Assembly (NCBI GenBank): GCA_036378175.1
Contig: DASUWY010000076.1
Span: 46,593 to 110,592, forward strand
DNA length: 64,000 nt
Origin: Thermoleophilaceae bacterium
GTDB lineage: Bacteria > Actinomycetota > Thermoleophilia > Solirubrobacterales > Thermoleophilaceae
Direction: 5' to 3'
The notes below the pieces were generated by a model. The model saw only the letters and a program-made list of their open reading frames with translations, ran no database searches and was not told the origin of the DNA. The position numbers and the translations under genes are program-made. Shown in pieces: positions 7,215-15,511 of this stretch; the stretch's first letter is position 1; every line of letters begins with the position of its first letter.

Positions 7215-10200
7215 TTAGCGGGCTCTTAGCGCTCCCTTAATCAGCTCCAGGCCTGCGGAATCGCCAAGTTCCTCGAACATCGCGCGGGCACTCTCCCGCC
7301 GCAGAGCGGCCTCTTCCGGGCCCCCCAGCTCATCGAGCGCGTCAGCGAGCATCAGACACATCCACGCGCACGCGCGCACCAGGTTCTGGCGCTCCCAGAA
7401 CGGGAGGCTCTGCTCGAGCAGCGCACGTCCCTCTTCGAGGTTGCCCAGCGAAAGCTCGAGATTCGCGAGGTTGAGCAGCGCTCCGCCTTGGCCGGGACCG
7501 TCGTCGGTGCGCTCGAACAGCCCGCGGCTTTCCGACAGCAGCAGCCGGCCACGCTCGATGTCGCCGGAAGCGGCGGCCAGCAGCCCGAGGTTGCCGAGCG
7601 TGACGCCGGTGCCGCGGCGATCCCCGAGGTCGCGGCGGATCGCTAGCGCCTCGTCGAGCCATTCCCGCGCGAGCGCGTGGTCGCCGCTGGTCCGGCCGAG
7701 GTTGCCGAGCTGGTTGAGCGCGAGCGCCATTCCCGCGACGTCACCCAACTCGCGGAAGAGGGCGAGCGCGCGGTCGAGAGGCTCGCGCGCCGCGTCCGGC
7801 CTGCCCATGCTGCGCAGGGCGAACGCCTGGTTGCACAGCACGTAGCCGAGCGCGAGGCTCGCGGGCACCGGCCTGAAGAGGAGCAGCGTCTCCTCGAAGT
7901 AGATGCGCGGCCGCCCATTTGCGTCGTCGAGCACGACGAGTCCGAGGGTGGTGGCCGGAAACACCTCCGAATCGTCGCCCTCCACGCCGTCGAGCAGGCG
8001 CTCCGCCTCCGCCAGCAGCCCGCTTGCCTCGGCGTGGCGGCTGCGTGTGGACTCGAGCAGCGCGCGCTCGTGGGCCACCGACGCTGAGAGGAAGCGGTCC
8101 CCCGTCTGCAGGGCGATGGCCTGCGCCTGGTCCAGGTGCGTCTGAGACGAGCCCGGATCGAGCGTGAGCAGGTAGTAGCCCATGCGAAGGAGCGCCTGCG
8201 CGATCAGCCGCGGGTCCCCGAGCTCGCGCCGGATCGCGATCGCCTCGGCTCCACGATCGAGATGCTGGGGAAGGTCGCCGAGCCGTACGTGCAGCGCCAT
8301 GAGAGCGAGCAGCCCCTCCGCTCGCAGCTCGTTCCGCTCCGGCGCGCAGTCGAGCGCCGCCTCGAGCCCGCGGGCCCCCTCGGCGAAGTGCGAGCGCACG
8401 AGCCACCATGGCCAGAGCGCCACCGCCAGCCGCAGCGCCGCCCCGGGATCGCTCCGCAGTGCCGTGGCGAGGGCCGCCCGCAGGTTTCCGTCCTCCGCGT
8501 CGAGTCGAGGCGAGAGCCCGCCGGTGATCGCGCGCGTGAGCGGCGGCACGTGCCCCACCGCGAAGCGCTCGTACCACTCGAGGTGGCGGCGCTCGAATTC
8601 GCCCGTCTCCTCAGCGCCGGCAAGCTGCTCGGAGGCGAACTGCCGCAGCGTCTCGAGCAGCCGGTAGCGGGGTTGGCCGGCGAAGTGGTCCACCGCCACG
8701 AGCGACTTGTCCACGAGTCTGCTGAGCAGGTCGAGCACCTGGAGCTCGTCGAGGTCGTCCGAGGCGCAGATGCTCTCCGCGGCGTCGAGGGCATAGCTGC
8801 CGGAGAACACGGCGAGCCGCCGGAAGAGCACGCGTTCCTCGTGCGTGAGCAGGTCGTGGCTCCAGGCGAGCGTCGCGCGCAGAGTCTGCTGGCGGGTGAG
8901 AGCGGTCCTGCTTCCCGCGGCGAGCAGTTGCAGCGAGTCGCCGAGGCGCTCGGCGATCTGCTGCGGCGACAGCACACTCGCCCGCGCCGCGGCCAGCTCG
9001 AGCGCCAGGGGCATGCCGTCGAGCCGCGTGCAGATCTCCGCGATCGCGCGCGTGTTCTCGCCACCCGGATCGAAGCCGGGCGCCACCTCAGCCGCGCGCT
9101 CGCAGAACAGCCGGCCGGCCTCGCAGCGCAGCAGCTGTTCCTCGCTGATCCCGTGCGCTGATCCCGGCAGCGACAGCGACGGCACGCGCCACGCAAGCTC
9201 GCCAGGAACGTGCAGCGGCTCGCGGCTCGTGGCGAGCACCGTGAGGTCGGGGCACGAGCGCACCAGCTCGAGGGCCAGCCGCGCGCACGAGTCGATCAGG
9301 TGCTCGCAGTTGTCGAGCAGGAGCAGCAGCTTGCGCGCGGCTAGCTGCGTGGCGAGCGCGGTGGCGGGCGGTTGTCCAGCGCTCAGCTGAAGGCTGAGCG
9401 TCTGCGCCACGGCATCGGACACGAGCGACTGGTCCTGCAGCGGGGCGAGGTCGACGAGCCACACGCCGTCGGGGAAGTCGCGCAAGCAGCCGCTTGCCGC
9501 CTCGGTGGCCAGGCGCGTCTTGCCGCAGCCGCCGGGCCCGGTGAGGGTCACGAGCCGCCCGCGCTCGAGCAGCCGCCACACCTCCGCCAGCTCACGTTCG
9601 CGCCCAACGAAGCTCGTGAGGCGCAGCGGCAGGTTGTTGGGGCGTGGCGCCGCCACGGCATCGCGCGGCTGCCGCGGCTCGTCCTCCTCGGTGGCATCGA
9701 AGCCGCCGCTCAGGATCGACTGGTAGAGCTGTCGCGTCTCCGCGTCCGGGACGTCCTCGAACTCCCGCCGCAGCGCCTGGCGCAGGCGCTGGTACTGCGC
9801 GAGCGCCTCCTGGCGCCGGCCGCTGAGCGCGAACAACGTCATCAGGCGCCGGTGCGCGTCCTCGTGCAGCGGGTTCTCCACGAGCGCGCGCTGAAGCCAG
9901 CGCACGGCGGCCGCGCCGTCCCCAGCCTTCTGCTCGAGCGCGGCGAGTTCGATCAACAGCCCGATGCACTGTTCGCGCAGGGACTCCCGGCGAGCGGTGG
10001 TCCAGTCCTCGTAACGGTCCTCCGGCAGAAGCTCGCCCGCGTAGAGATCAATCGCGCTCTGGCACAGCGCGCGATCCCCGGACCCGGTCGCGGCGGCCGC
10101 GGCCCGCTCGAACTCCTCCACGTCCACCACGGCGTCGGACAGCACGAGAGCGTCGTCGCGCAGCTCGATCGCGGCCGCACCGTCCAGCCCTGCCGTCTCG

Positions 10201-10439
10201 AGCGCTCGGCGCGCGACATAGAGCGCTTGGTGCAGGTTGTTCGCCGCCGCGGCGGAGTCGCGATCCGGCCACAGGAGCTCGCTCGCCCGCTCTCTGTGAA
10301 GCCGCCGCTCAGGCGCGAGCGCGAGCAGCTTCACGAGGCTCTTCGCCTTGCGCAGGCGCCACACGCCCTCACTCACCGTCCGCTCGCCCGCGCCTGCGGA
10401 GAAGCCGCCGAGCAGCGAGATCCGAACGGGCGGAGGCAT
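7215..10439 (-). CDS. SARP/AfsR-like transcriptional regulator with NTPase and TPR domains
   Basis: A 1074-residue regulator with three parts. Residues 1-250 hold an OmpR-like winged helix (KAKSLVKLLALAPERRLHRE, LLWPD) and the bacterial transcriptional activation domain. From about residue 275 comes an AAA/STAND ATPase with P-loop GPGGCGKT near 305, Walker B LLLLLDNCEHL and the sensor motif VLATSREPL. The last 400 residues are TPR-like helices. Such proteins couple nucleotide binding to activation of secondary-metabolite or stress genes. TAGGCT lies 12 bases before the ATG, and a GGCTCG-TTTT-CGAGCC palindrome abuts the start, which may be an autoregulatory site. The BBE flavoprotein follows on the same strand. 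Confidence 0.88.
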   Translation of the reverse strand: MPPPVRISLLGGFSAGAGERTVSEGVWRLRKAKSLVKLLALAPERRLHRERASELLWPDRDSAAAANNLHQALYVARRALETAGLDGAAAIELRDDALVLSDAVVDVEEFERAAAAATGSGDRALCQSAIDLYAGELLPEDRYEDWTTARRESLREQCIGLLIELAALEQKAGDGAAAVRWLQRALVENPLHEDAHRRLMTLFALSGRRQEALAQYQRLRQALRREFEDVPDAETRQLYQSILSGGFDATEEDEPRQPRDAVAAPRPNNLPLRLTSFVGRERELAEVWRLLERGRLVTLTGPGGCGKTRLATEAASGCLRDFPDGVWLVDLAPLQDQSLVSDAVAQTLSLQLSAGQPPATALATQLAARKLLLLLDNCEHLIDSCARLALELVRSCPDLTVLATSREPLHVPGELAWRVPSLSLPGSAHGISEEQLLRCEAGRLFCERAAEVAPGFDPGGENTRAIAEICTRLDGMPLALELAAARASVLSPQQIAERLGDSLQLLAAGSRTALTRQQTLRATLAWSHDLLTHEERVLFRRLAVFSGSYALDAAESICASDDLDELQVLDLLSRLVDKSLVAVDHFAGQPRYRLLETLRQFASEQLAGAEETGEFERRHLEWYERFAVGHVPPLTRAITGGLSPRLDAEDGNLRAALATALRSDPGAALRLAVALWPWWLVRSHFAEGARGLEAALDCAPERNELRAEGLLALMALHVRLGDLPQHLDRGAEAIAIRRELGDPRLIAQALLRMGYYLLTLDPGSSQTHLDQAQAIALQTGDRFLSASVAHERALLESTRSRHAEASGLLAEAERLLDGVEGDDSEVFPATTLGLVVLDDANGRPRIYFEETLLLFRPVPASLALGYVLCNQAFALRSMGRPDAAREPLDRALALFRELGDVAGMALALNQLGNLGRTSGDHALAREWLDEALAIRRDLGDRRGTGVTLGNLGLLAAASGDIERGRLLLSESRGLFERTDDGPGQGGALLNLANLELSLGNLEEGRALLEQSLPFWERQNLVRACAWMCLMLADALDELGGPEEAALRRESARAMFEELGDSAGLELIKGALRAR

Positions 10440-10455
10440 GGCTCGTTTTCGAGCC
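10440..10455. promoter_or_regulatory. palindrome GGCTCG-TTTT-CGAGCC at the regulator start
   Basis: A perfect six-base inverted repeat around TTTT directly abuts the ATG of the SARP-like regulator and overlaps its TAGGCT box (10452-10457, minus strand). It is a candidate operator for autoregulation. Confidence 0.35.
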
Positions 10456-10498
10456 TAACCCGGCCCCGCGACCAGGCGCAACCGCCGGGCGAGGCGCG

Positions 10499-11065
10499 CT
10501 ACAGCGGAATTTCCCAGAGCGGGAACCAGCGCTCGAGCTCCTGCTCCATCGGTAGCTCTGGACCGATCTGTGCCTTCAGCCGCAGCTCGTGCTCGGTATC
10601 GCGGGACTTGTTGCCCGTCGGCACGAACGGGTAGTAGGCGCCGCGCTTGAAGTTGTAGATGAAGTAGAGCGGCTTGCCGCTGTCCTCGAACGAGAACACC
10701 GCGCACAGGAGCCGGTCGCCGTAGCCGCCGCCCTCGAGGTTGCTCGACACCACGTTGAGCGACACCACGAGGTCCTCGAACTCCTCGTCCCGCAGGATGA
10801 TCCAGTGGTAGCCGAACTCGTCGTCCTTCGACTCCACGGTCGTGCCCGTGTCCTTCGCCGCGCTGCGCAGCAGGTCGTCGGTGTCCTTCACGATCGAGTT
10901 GAAGTCCGCCGTGGCAAGCGGCTGGAACACGATTCCGGCGGCGTTGCGGTGCTTGAGACCCACCGACGTCTCGAGGGTGATGTACGCCGTGCTCATGGCG
11001 AACAGCCGGTCGCGCGCCGGCAGCTTGACCTTGGTGCGCCCGAGGATCGAGTCGAGCAGACCCAA
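10499..11065 (-). CDS. pspAB: PspA-associated protein PspAB
   Basis: A 188-residue protein matching the PspAB family: MGLLDSILGRTKVKLPARDR at the N-terminus, then AYITLETSVGLKHRNAAGIV and a C-terminal GAYYPFVP strand. The family accompanies pspA and htpX in actinobacteria; molecular function is not established. The start is a TTG at 11065, three bases after the htpX stop, so translation is probably coupled. No membrane segment is seen. Together with htpX this is the second half of the Psp set found at 3.6-4.7 kb. Confidence 0.85.
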   Translation of the reverse strand: MGLLDSILGRTKVKLPARDRLFAMSTAYITLETSVGLKHRNAAGIVFQPLATADFNSIVKDTDDLLRSAAKDTGTTVESKDDEFGYHWIILRDEEFEDLVVSLNVVSSNLEGGGYGDRLLCAVFSFEDSGKPLYFIYNFKRGAYYPFVPTGNKSRDTEHELRLKAQIGPELPMEQELERWFPLWEIPL

Positions 11066-11068
11066 GGC

Positions 11069-11986
11069 CTAGGCGGCGGCCGCCGCGGTGCCCTGGAGCT
11101 GCGCCTCGTACTGCTGGAGGCGCGCGATCCTCGCCTCCATCGGCGGGTGCGTGGCAAACAGCGTGGCCACCGACTGCTTCACGCTCGTCGGCACGATGAA
11201 GAACGCGTTCATCCGGCCCACCTGGCGGAGGTCCTGATCGGGCACGCGCTGCATGGCGCCCGAGAGCTTCATCAGCGCGGACGCGAGCGCGCTCGGACGG
11301 CCGGTGATGATCGCCGCGCCGCGGTCGGCGCCGAACTCGCGATAGCGCGAGAGGGCGAGCATCAGGAAGAACGAGATCACGTAGACGGCGAATGACACGA
11401 GCAGCACGACCGCGAAGCCGGGCCCGTTGTCGTCATCGTTGCCGCCGAAGCCGCCGCCGAAGAAGAAGCCGAACTGCGTGATCATCGCGGCGACGGAGGC
11501 GAAGAAGCTCGCCAGCGTCATCACGAGCACGTCGCGGTTCTTCACGTGCGTGAGCTCGTGCGCCATCACGCCCTCGAGCTCGTGCGGCTCGAGCACGTTC
11601 ATGATGCCGGTGGTGGCGCACACCACCGCGTTCTTCTGGGAGCGGCCCATCGCGAACGCGTTGGGCACGTCCGTGTCGGCCACGGCGATCTTCGGCTTGG
11701 GCAGGTCAGCCTGGATGCAGAGGCGCTCGATCATCGCGTGAAGGCCCGGAGCCTGATCCGGTCCGACGACCTTCGCCCCCATCGCGGCGAGCGCCAGCTT
11801 GTCCGAGAAGAAGAGCTGCGCGAGCGACAGCGCGCCGATGATGACGACCATCGTGACCACCCCGGCGCCGGCCGCGAGCAGCACGGCGATGAACACCACG
11901 TAGAGGGCCCCGAGGAGGAACATCGTGAGGAGCATCCGGGCCTGAAGACCGGTATCGCGACCGAATTGCGCGCGCTGGCGAGCCAT
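11069..11986 (-). CDS. htpX: membrane zinc metalloprotease HtpX (M48)
   Basis: A 305-residue M48B protease for quality control of membrane proteins. Two N-terminal transmembrane helices (MLLTMFLLGALYVVF and VVTMVVIIGAL) precede the zinc motif HELTH near residue 140, and a second hydrophobic pair follows. The third zinc ligand lies in the region YREFGADRGAA. An in-frame ATG at 12010 exists, but TAGAAT at 11997-12002 lies exactly 10 bases before the ATG at 11986, and MARQRAQFGRDTG is the usual family start, so 11986 is chosen. It is followed immediately by pspAB. Confidence 0.92.
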   Translation of the reverse strand: MARQRAQFGRDTGLQARMLLTMFLLGALYVVFIAVLLAAGAGVVTMVVIIGALSLAQLFFSDKLALAAMGAKVVGPDQAPGLHAMIERLCIQADLPKPKIAVADTDVPNAFAMGRSQKNAVVCATTGIMNVLEPHELEGVMAHELTHVKNRDVLVMTLASFFASVAAMITQFGFFFGGGFGGNDDDNGPGFAVVLLVSFAVYVISFFLMLALSRYREFGADRGAAIITGRPSALASALMKLSGAMQRVPDQDLRQVGRMNAFFIVPTSVKQSVATLFATHPPMEARIARLQQYEAQLQGTAAAAA

Positions 11987-11996
11987 GGTCTGTTCG

Positions 11997-12002
11997 ATTC
12001 TA
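11997..12002 (-). promoter_or_regulatory. -10 box TAGAAT, leaderless promoter for htpX
   Basis: TAGAAT on the minus strand is 10 bases before the ATG at 11986 and lies inside the longer reading frame, so it also decides the start codon. Confidence 0.5.
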
Positions 12003-12062
12003 GACGGCATTCTGCTGGGAGCCGCCGCGCTTAGAGGACGCTTAAGTTGACCGCTTGCAAGA

Positions 12063-12079
12063 CTGCTTGCAGCAAGCAG
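12063..12079. promoter_or_regulatory. palindrome CTGCTTGC-A-GCAAGCAG in divergent promoter region
   Basis: A perfect 8-bp-arm palindrome sits in the 184-base gap between htpX (-) and the M23 peptidase gene (+). GCTTGCAAG occurs once more just upstream at 12053-12061. This arrangement suggests an operator for a dimeric repressor. TAGGGT at 12120-12125 could be a -10 for the peptidase gene. Confidence 0.4.
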
Positions 12080-12186
12080 GAAAACCGGCGCCGGCGGCCT
12101 GCTCGTTCAGGCCAGCGTGATAGGGTCGCCGCCGTGCCCGCTGCAGAAATCCCTGCATAACGCGGGTAAACGGGGCGAATTTACGG

Positions 12187-13362
12187 ATGAGAAAGAGCTT
12201 CTGGCTTCCTCTGACGCTGACGCTTGCGGCGTTCCTTCTGCTGCCCATGCCGGGCATGTCGGCGTCGCTCTCCACGCGCATCCAGCACCAGCGCGCGAAG
12301 GTCGCGGCCAAGCTCCACCACGAGGGCGTCCTCACCACGACGATCTCGACGTTCAACGACCGGATCCGCAACCTGCAGGGAACGATCCGCGGCCTGCAGC
12401 AGCGCGAGGAGCGCATCCAGTCGACGCTCGACCAGAAGCGCGCTGAGCTGGCGCAGATCCAGAACCGCCTTCAGGTGGCGCGCGACAGGCTGGCGCGCCT
12501 GCGCGCGCGGCTCGCGCTCGCGATGAACCAGCTTGCCGCGCGGCTGGTGGACGAGTACGAGTCCGACCAGCCGGACATGGTCACCGTGATCCTCGAGTCC
12601 CACGGCTTCGACGACCTGCTCACGAAGGCTGACTTCATGCAGCGCATCTCTCGCCAGGACCAGCAGGTGGTGGGCGTGGTGAAGGTGCTCAAGGCGCAGA
12701 CCGCCAAGCAGGCCGCGGAGCTGGCCGTGCTGGAGCGGAAGGCGCAGGACGCCGCCAACGCGATCCTCGCGCAGCGCAACGCCGTGGCGGCGTCGAAGGG
12801 CAAGCTCGTGAGCAGCCGCAACGCGCTGCAGCGCGCGCGCAACGGGCGGCAGGCGGTGCTCGCGCGCGTGCGCTCGAGCCGCGTGCACGCGCAGGAGGAC
12901 CTCAAGTCGCTTCTCGCTCAGCAGGCGCGCATCCAGAACCAGCTTCAGAACGCCGCGCCGGGTGCCTTCAACGGCCCGGTGAAGCCCGGCTCGGGCCAGC
13001 TGATCTGGCCGGTGAACGGACCGATCACGTCGCCCTTCTGCGAGCGGCGCGCCTGGGAGGCCTGTCACCCGGGCATCGACATCGGCGTGCCGAGCGGCAC
13101 GCCCATCCACGCCGCCGATTCCGGCCGCGTGACGATTGCCGGCTGGGAGGGTGGCTACGGCAACTACACGTGCATCCAGCACACGGCCACCATGTCCACC
13201 TGCTACGGGCACCAGGAACGGATCCTGGTGCACGTGGGGCAGGGCGTGTCCCAGGGCCAGGTGATCGGGCTCAGCGACTGCACGGGCCTCTGCTTCGGGC
13301 CGCACCTGCACTTCGAGGTGCGCATCAACGGCGCCGTGGTCAACCCGCTGAACTACCTGTAG
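12187..13362 (+). CDS. secreted M23 peptidase with coiled-coil domain (EnvC/NlpD-like)
   Basis: A 391-residue cell-wall hydrolase or hydrolase activator. A signal peptide (MRKSFWLPLTLTLAAFLLL) leads into about 220 residues of coiled coil, then the LytM/M23 domain from about residue 275. Zinc-binding motifs are intact: HPGIDIG and HLHFEV, with YGHQ between, so it is likely an active DD-endopeptidase rather than a degenerate activator. In EnvC-type proteins the coiled coil controls access to the active site and links to FtsEX; that role here is inferred. No strong ribosome-binding site is seen before the ATG. Confidence 0.88.
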   Translation: MRKSFWLPLTLTLAAFLLLPMPGMSASLSTRIQHQRAKVAAKLHHEGVLTTTISTFNDRIRNLQGTIRGLQQREERIQSTLDQKRAELAQIQNRLQVARDRLARLRARLALAMNQLAARLVDEYESDQPDMVTVILESHGFDDLLTKADFMQRISRQDQQVVGVVKVLKAQTAKQAAELAVLERKAQDAANAILAQRNAVAASKGKLVSSRNALQRARNGRQAVLARVRSSRVHAQEDLKSLLAQQARIQNQLQNAAPGAFNGPVKPGSGQLIWPVNGPITSPFCERRAWEACHPGIDIGVPSGTPIHAADSGRVTIAGWEGGYGNYTCIQHTATMSTCYGHQERILVHVGQGVSQGQVIGLSDCTGLCFGPHLHFEVRINGAVVNPLNYL

Positions 13363-13372
13363 GCCGGCTCGC

Positions 13373-13378
13373 TAGGGT
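13373..13378 (+). promoter_or_regulatory. -10 box TAGGGT, leaderless promoter for lgt
   Basis: TAGGGT precedes the GTG at 13387 by 8 bases, just after the stop of the M23 gene, so lgt can be transcribed independently. Confidence 0.5.
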
Positions 13379-13386
13379 CGGGCGCG

Positions 13387-14148
13387 GTGAAGCCCGAGCT
13401 GCACATCGGCGGGGCCACGATCCAGACGTTCGGCATCTGCTTCGCCCTCGCGTTCATCGCGGCGGGCGCGATCATCGAACGCCGTTTCAAGGAGCTCGGG
13501 GACCCGGTGGACTGGGCGTATGAGCTGGCGTTCTCCGCGCTGTTCGGCGGCCTCGTGGGCGCGCGGCTCGACTACATCGTCGAGAACTGGCACGACGCGT
13601 CGCGAGACATCTTCGGCAGCCTCTTCTCAGGTGGCGGACTCGTGTGGTACGGCGGGCTGATCGGCGGAACGATCGGCGTGGTGCTGTGGGCGTGGTGGCG
13701 TGGCTGGCTCGGCCCGCGGCTGCTCGACCTCTGCGCGCCGGCGCTCGCCGCCGGATACGCGATCGGCCGTATCGGCTGCCAGCTCTCAGGGGACGGCGAC
13801 TACGGCAAGCCCTCGCACCTTCCCTGGGCGATGTCCTATCCGGACGGCACGGTGCCCACGATCCGGCGCGTGCAGCCCACACCCGTTTACGAGAGCCTGA
13901 CGATGGGCCTCGTCGCCGTGCTGCTCTGGCAGCTGCGGGATCGCTACCGCCCGGGCGTCCTGTTCGCGCTGTACCTCGTGCTTGCGGGCGTCGAGCGCCT
14001 GCTCGTGGAGTTCATCCGGCGCAACCACCACGTGCTTGCCGGGCTCACCGTCCCACAGCTCTTCAGCATCGCGATGATCGCCGTGGGTGGGGGCTGGCTG
14101 GCGGCGCAGCGCGGGTCGCTCTTTGCAGCCCCGGCGATGCAGGCGTAG
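13387..14148 (+). CDS. lgt: prolipoprotein diacylglyceryl transferase
   Basis: A 253-residue multi-pass membrane enzyme that transfers diacylglycerol from phosphatidylglycerol to the lipobox cysteine of prolipoproteins. IGRIGCQLSGDGDYG corresponds to the Lgt signature that carries the essential Arg, and GARLDYIVENW and LFALYLVLAGVERLLVEFIR are family blocks. The segment that is FHGG in E. coli reads WYGGLIGG, so a Tyr replaces the His judged essential there; this Tyr form belongs to a distinct Lgt subgroup as far as I know. Several lipoproteins with good lipoboxes are encoded nearby (1295, 31670, 39231). Confidence 0.85.
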   Translation: MKPELHIGGATIQTFGICFALAFIAAGAIIERRFKELGDPVDWAYELAFSALFGGLVGARLDYIVENWHDASRDIFGSLFSGGGLVWYGGLIGGTIGVVLWAWWRGWLGPRLLDLCAPALAAGYAIGRIGCQLSGDGDYGKPSHLPWAMSYPDGTVPTIRRVQPTPVYESLTMGLVAVLLWQLRDRYRPGVLFALYLVLAGVERLLVEFIRRNHHVLAGLTVPQLFSIAMIAVGGGWLAAQRGSLFAAPAMQA

Positions 14149-14161
14149 AACTCGCACAAAG

Positions 14162-14208
14162 TGGGGACTTACCGCGTAGACTCCCGGCCTTCTCGCGGGA
14201 GATCCCAC
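14162..14208. promoter_or_regulatory. nested inverted repeats before 14231
   Basis: CTCCCG and CGGGAG (about 14181-14201) form an inner stem and GTGGG/TCCCAC an outer one, in the leader of the gene at 14231. TAGACT at 14176-14181 may be the -10 box for that gene. Function unknown. Confidence 0.35.
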
Positions 14209-14230
14209 GGCGAGCCGCGTCCCCAACGCG

Positions 14231-14782
14231 TTGAGAGCCACCAGGGCCTACATCACCAGTTTCGGCACGACCGGGCTGCTAATAGCTTCGGCCCTTCTGT
14301 CGTTGTCCGTGATGAGCGCGTTCGTCGCGTTCAACGGATTCCCGGGAGAGGACGTTCAGGCGCCGATCCAGAGCCTTCTCGTGCAGGAGCGCCAGGCGCC
14401 GGTGCCCGTTCCGGCGAAGCCGGTGCGGGTGGGGGTCCTCGCCGCGAGTAGGCATCCCGCCTCGGCCGGCACCAACCACGGCGGCACGGGCACGTCGGGA
14501 CACTTGAATAGCCCCACCGCCAGCACCGGCCCGGTGGTGCAGCGCACGGCGCCGAAAACCGCGCCGCCCGCGCAGAGCCCGGCGCCGTCGTCGGGCTCCG
14601 GCACGGCCACCTCGGTGGCGGAGACCGCGCCGCTCCCCACCGTCGGCAGTGTGCCCACGGACCCGAGCACGATCGTGCCGCAGCTCCCCACCGTGACTGT
14701 GCCCTCGCTCCCCCCGCCGCCGTCGGACAGCTCGCTGCCGGTTGACACGAGCGGCGTCACGAGCCTGCTCGGCGGCCAGTAG
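14231..14782 (+). CDS. membrane-anchored Pro/Ser/Thr-rich protein, unknown
   Basis: A 183-residue protein with one N-terminal membrane segment (GLLIASALLSLSVMSAFVAF) and a long extracytoplasmic tail rich in Pro, Ser, Thr and Gly, with no folded domain visible. The start is a TTG at 14231; the next possible start would cut the membrane segment. The N-terminal block RATRAYITSFGTTG looks conserved rather than random and is probably a lineage-specific anchor. It ends one base from the convergent hydrolase gene. It could be a wall-spanning linker or surface protein; no function is claimed. Confidence 0.6.
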   Translation: MRATRAYITSFGTTGLLIASALLSLSVMSAFVAFNGFPGEDVQAPIQSLLVQERQAPVPVPAKPVRVGVLAASRHPASAGTNHGGTGTSGHLNSPTASTGPVVQRTAPKTAPPAQSPAPSSGSGTATSVAETAPLPTVGSVPTDPSTIVPQLPTVTVPSLPPPPSDSSLPVDTSGVTSLLGGQ

Positions 14783-14783
14783 C

Positions 14784-15488
14784 TCAGGCGAGCTCGCCCC
14801 GCACCGCGCGGGCAATGAACTTCACGCTCTCCGCCTGGATCTCCGGATCGTGCTGAAGCGAGCGATGATGCCCTCCGGGAACGAGCAGCAGGCGCTTCGG
14901 CTGCCCGGCAGCCTGGTAAAGCCCCTCCGACACGGTGTACGGCACCTGCTCGTCGCCTTCCGCGTGCATCAAGAGGAGCGCCGTGTTCGGCGCGAGCGAC
15001 GCCGCGGCGTCCCGCACGCTCACCTGCTCGAGCCACGGCTCGAGTGCCTCTCCATCCGCCTCGAAGCCGTCGAGCCTGCGCGCCCGCAGGCCGCGCAGCA
15101 GTAGGTCCTCCGGGGCGGGGCAGATGGCCGCGACGGCTGCCGCGCGGCCGTCGCCGGCGGCCGCGAGGATCGCGCTGAAGCCGCCCATGCTGGAGCCGCG
15201 CAGCGCCACCGCGGCCGCGCCGCGCTCGCGCAGGAAGTCGAGCATCGCCACCGCGTCGCCGATCGCACCGGGGCCGAATGAGCCGCCCGAGCGGCCGTGT
15301 CCGCGAGCGTCGTAGGCGAGCGCGCTGAAGCCGTACGCCACGCACACGCGCGCGAAGTCGAAGTGGCTCTCCTTGGCGGAGCCGGCGCCGTGCAGGATCA
15401 GCACGCCCGCCTCGGGGTCGCCCTCCGGACTGAAGAGCGCGTACGAGAGCCCGTTCAGCTCGCCTATCTCTGGTGTCGCGACCGTCAT
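14784..15488 (-). CDS. alpha/beta hydrolase
   Basis: A 234-residue serine hydrolase of the alpha/beta fold. VLILHGAGSAKESHFD carries the HG oxyanion motif, GSSMGG is the nucleophile elbow, MHAEGDEQVPY supplies the acid Asp and GGHHRSLQHD the catalytic His. This resembles small esterases and dienelactone-hydrolase-like proteins, but the substrate is unknown. An ATG five codons upstream (15503) is an alternative start. It is divergent from lysA with only 23 bases between the start codons. Confidence 0.8.
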   Translation of the reverse strand: MTVATPEIGELNGLSYALFSPEGDPEAGVLILHGAGSAKESHFDFARVCVAYGFSALAYDARGHGRSGGSFGPGAIGDAVAMLDFLRERGAAAVALRGSSMGGFSAILAAAGDGRAAAVAAICPAPEDLLLRGLRARRLDGFEADGEALEPWLEQVSVRDAAASLAPNTALLLMHAEGDEQVPYTVSEGLYQAAGQPKRLLLVPGGHHRSLQHDPEIQAESVKFIARAVRGELA

Positions 15489-15497
15489 GGCTTCAAC

Positions 15498-15503
15498 TAG
15501 CAT
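15498..15503 (+). promoter_or_regulatory. -10 box TAGCAT, leaderless promoter for the lysA operon
   Basis: TAGCAT precedes the lysA ATG (15512) by 8 bases and would start the lysA-hom-thrC-thrB-NUDIX transcript at or beside the start codon. Confidence 0.55.
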
Positions 15504-15511
15504 CGCGCACC

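Noticed and set aside
12080..12186. A second c-di-AMP riboswitch before the M23 peptidase
   Set aside because: M23 genes are common targets, but the conserved ydaO blocks are missing here.
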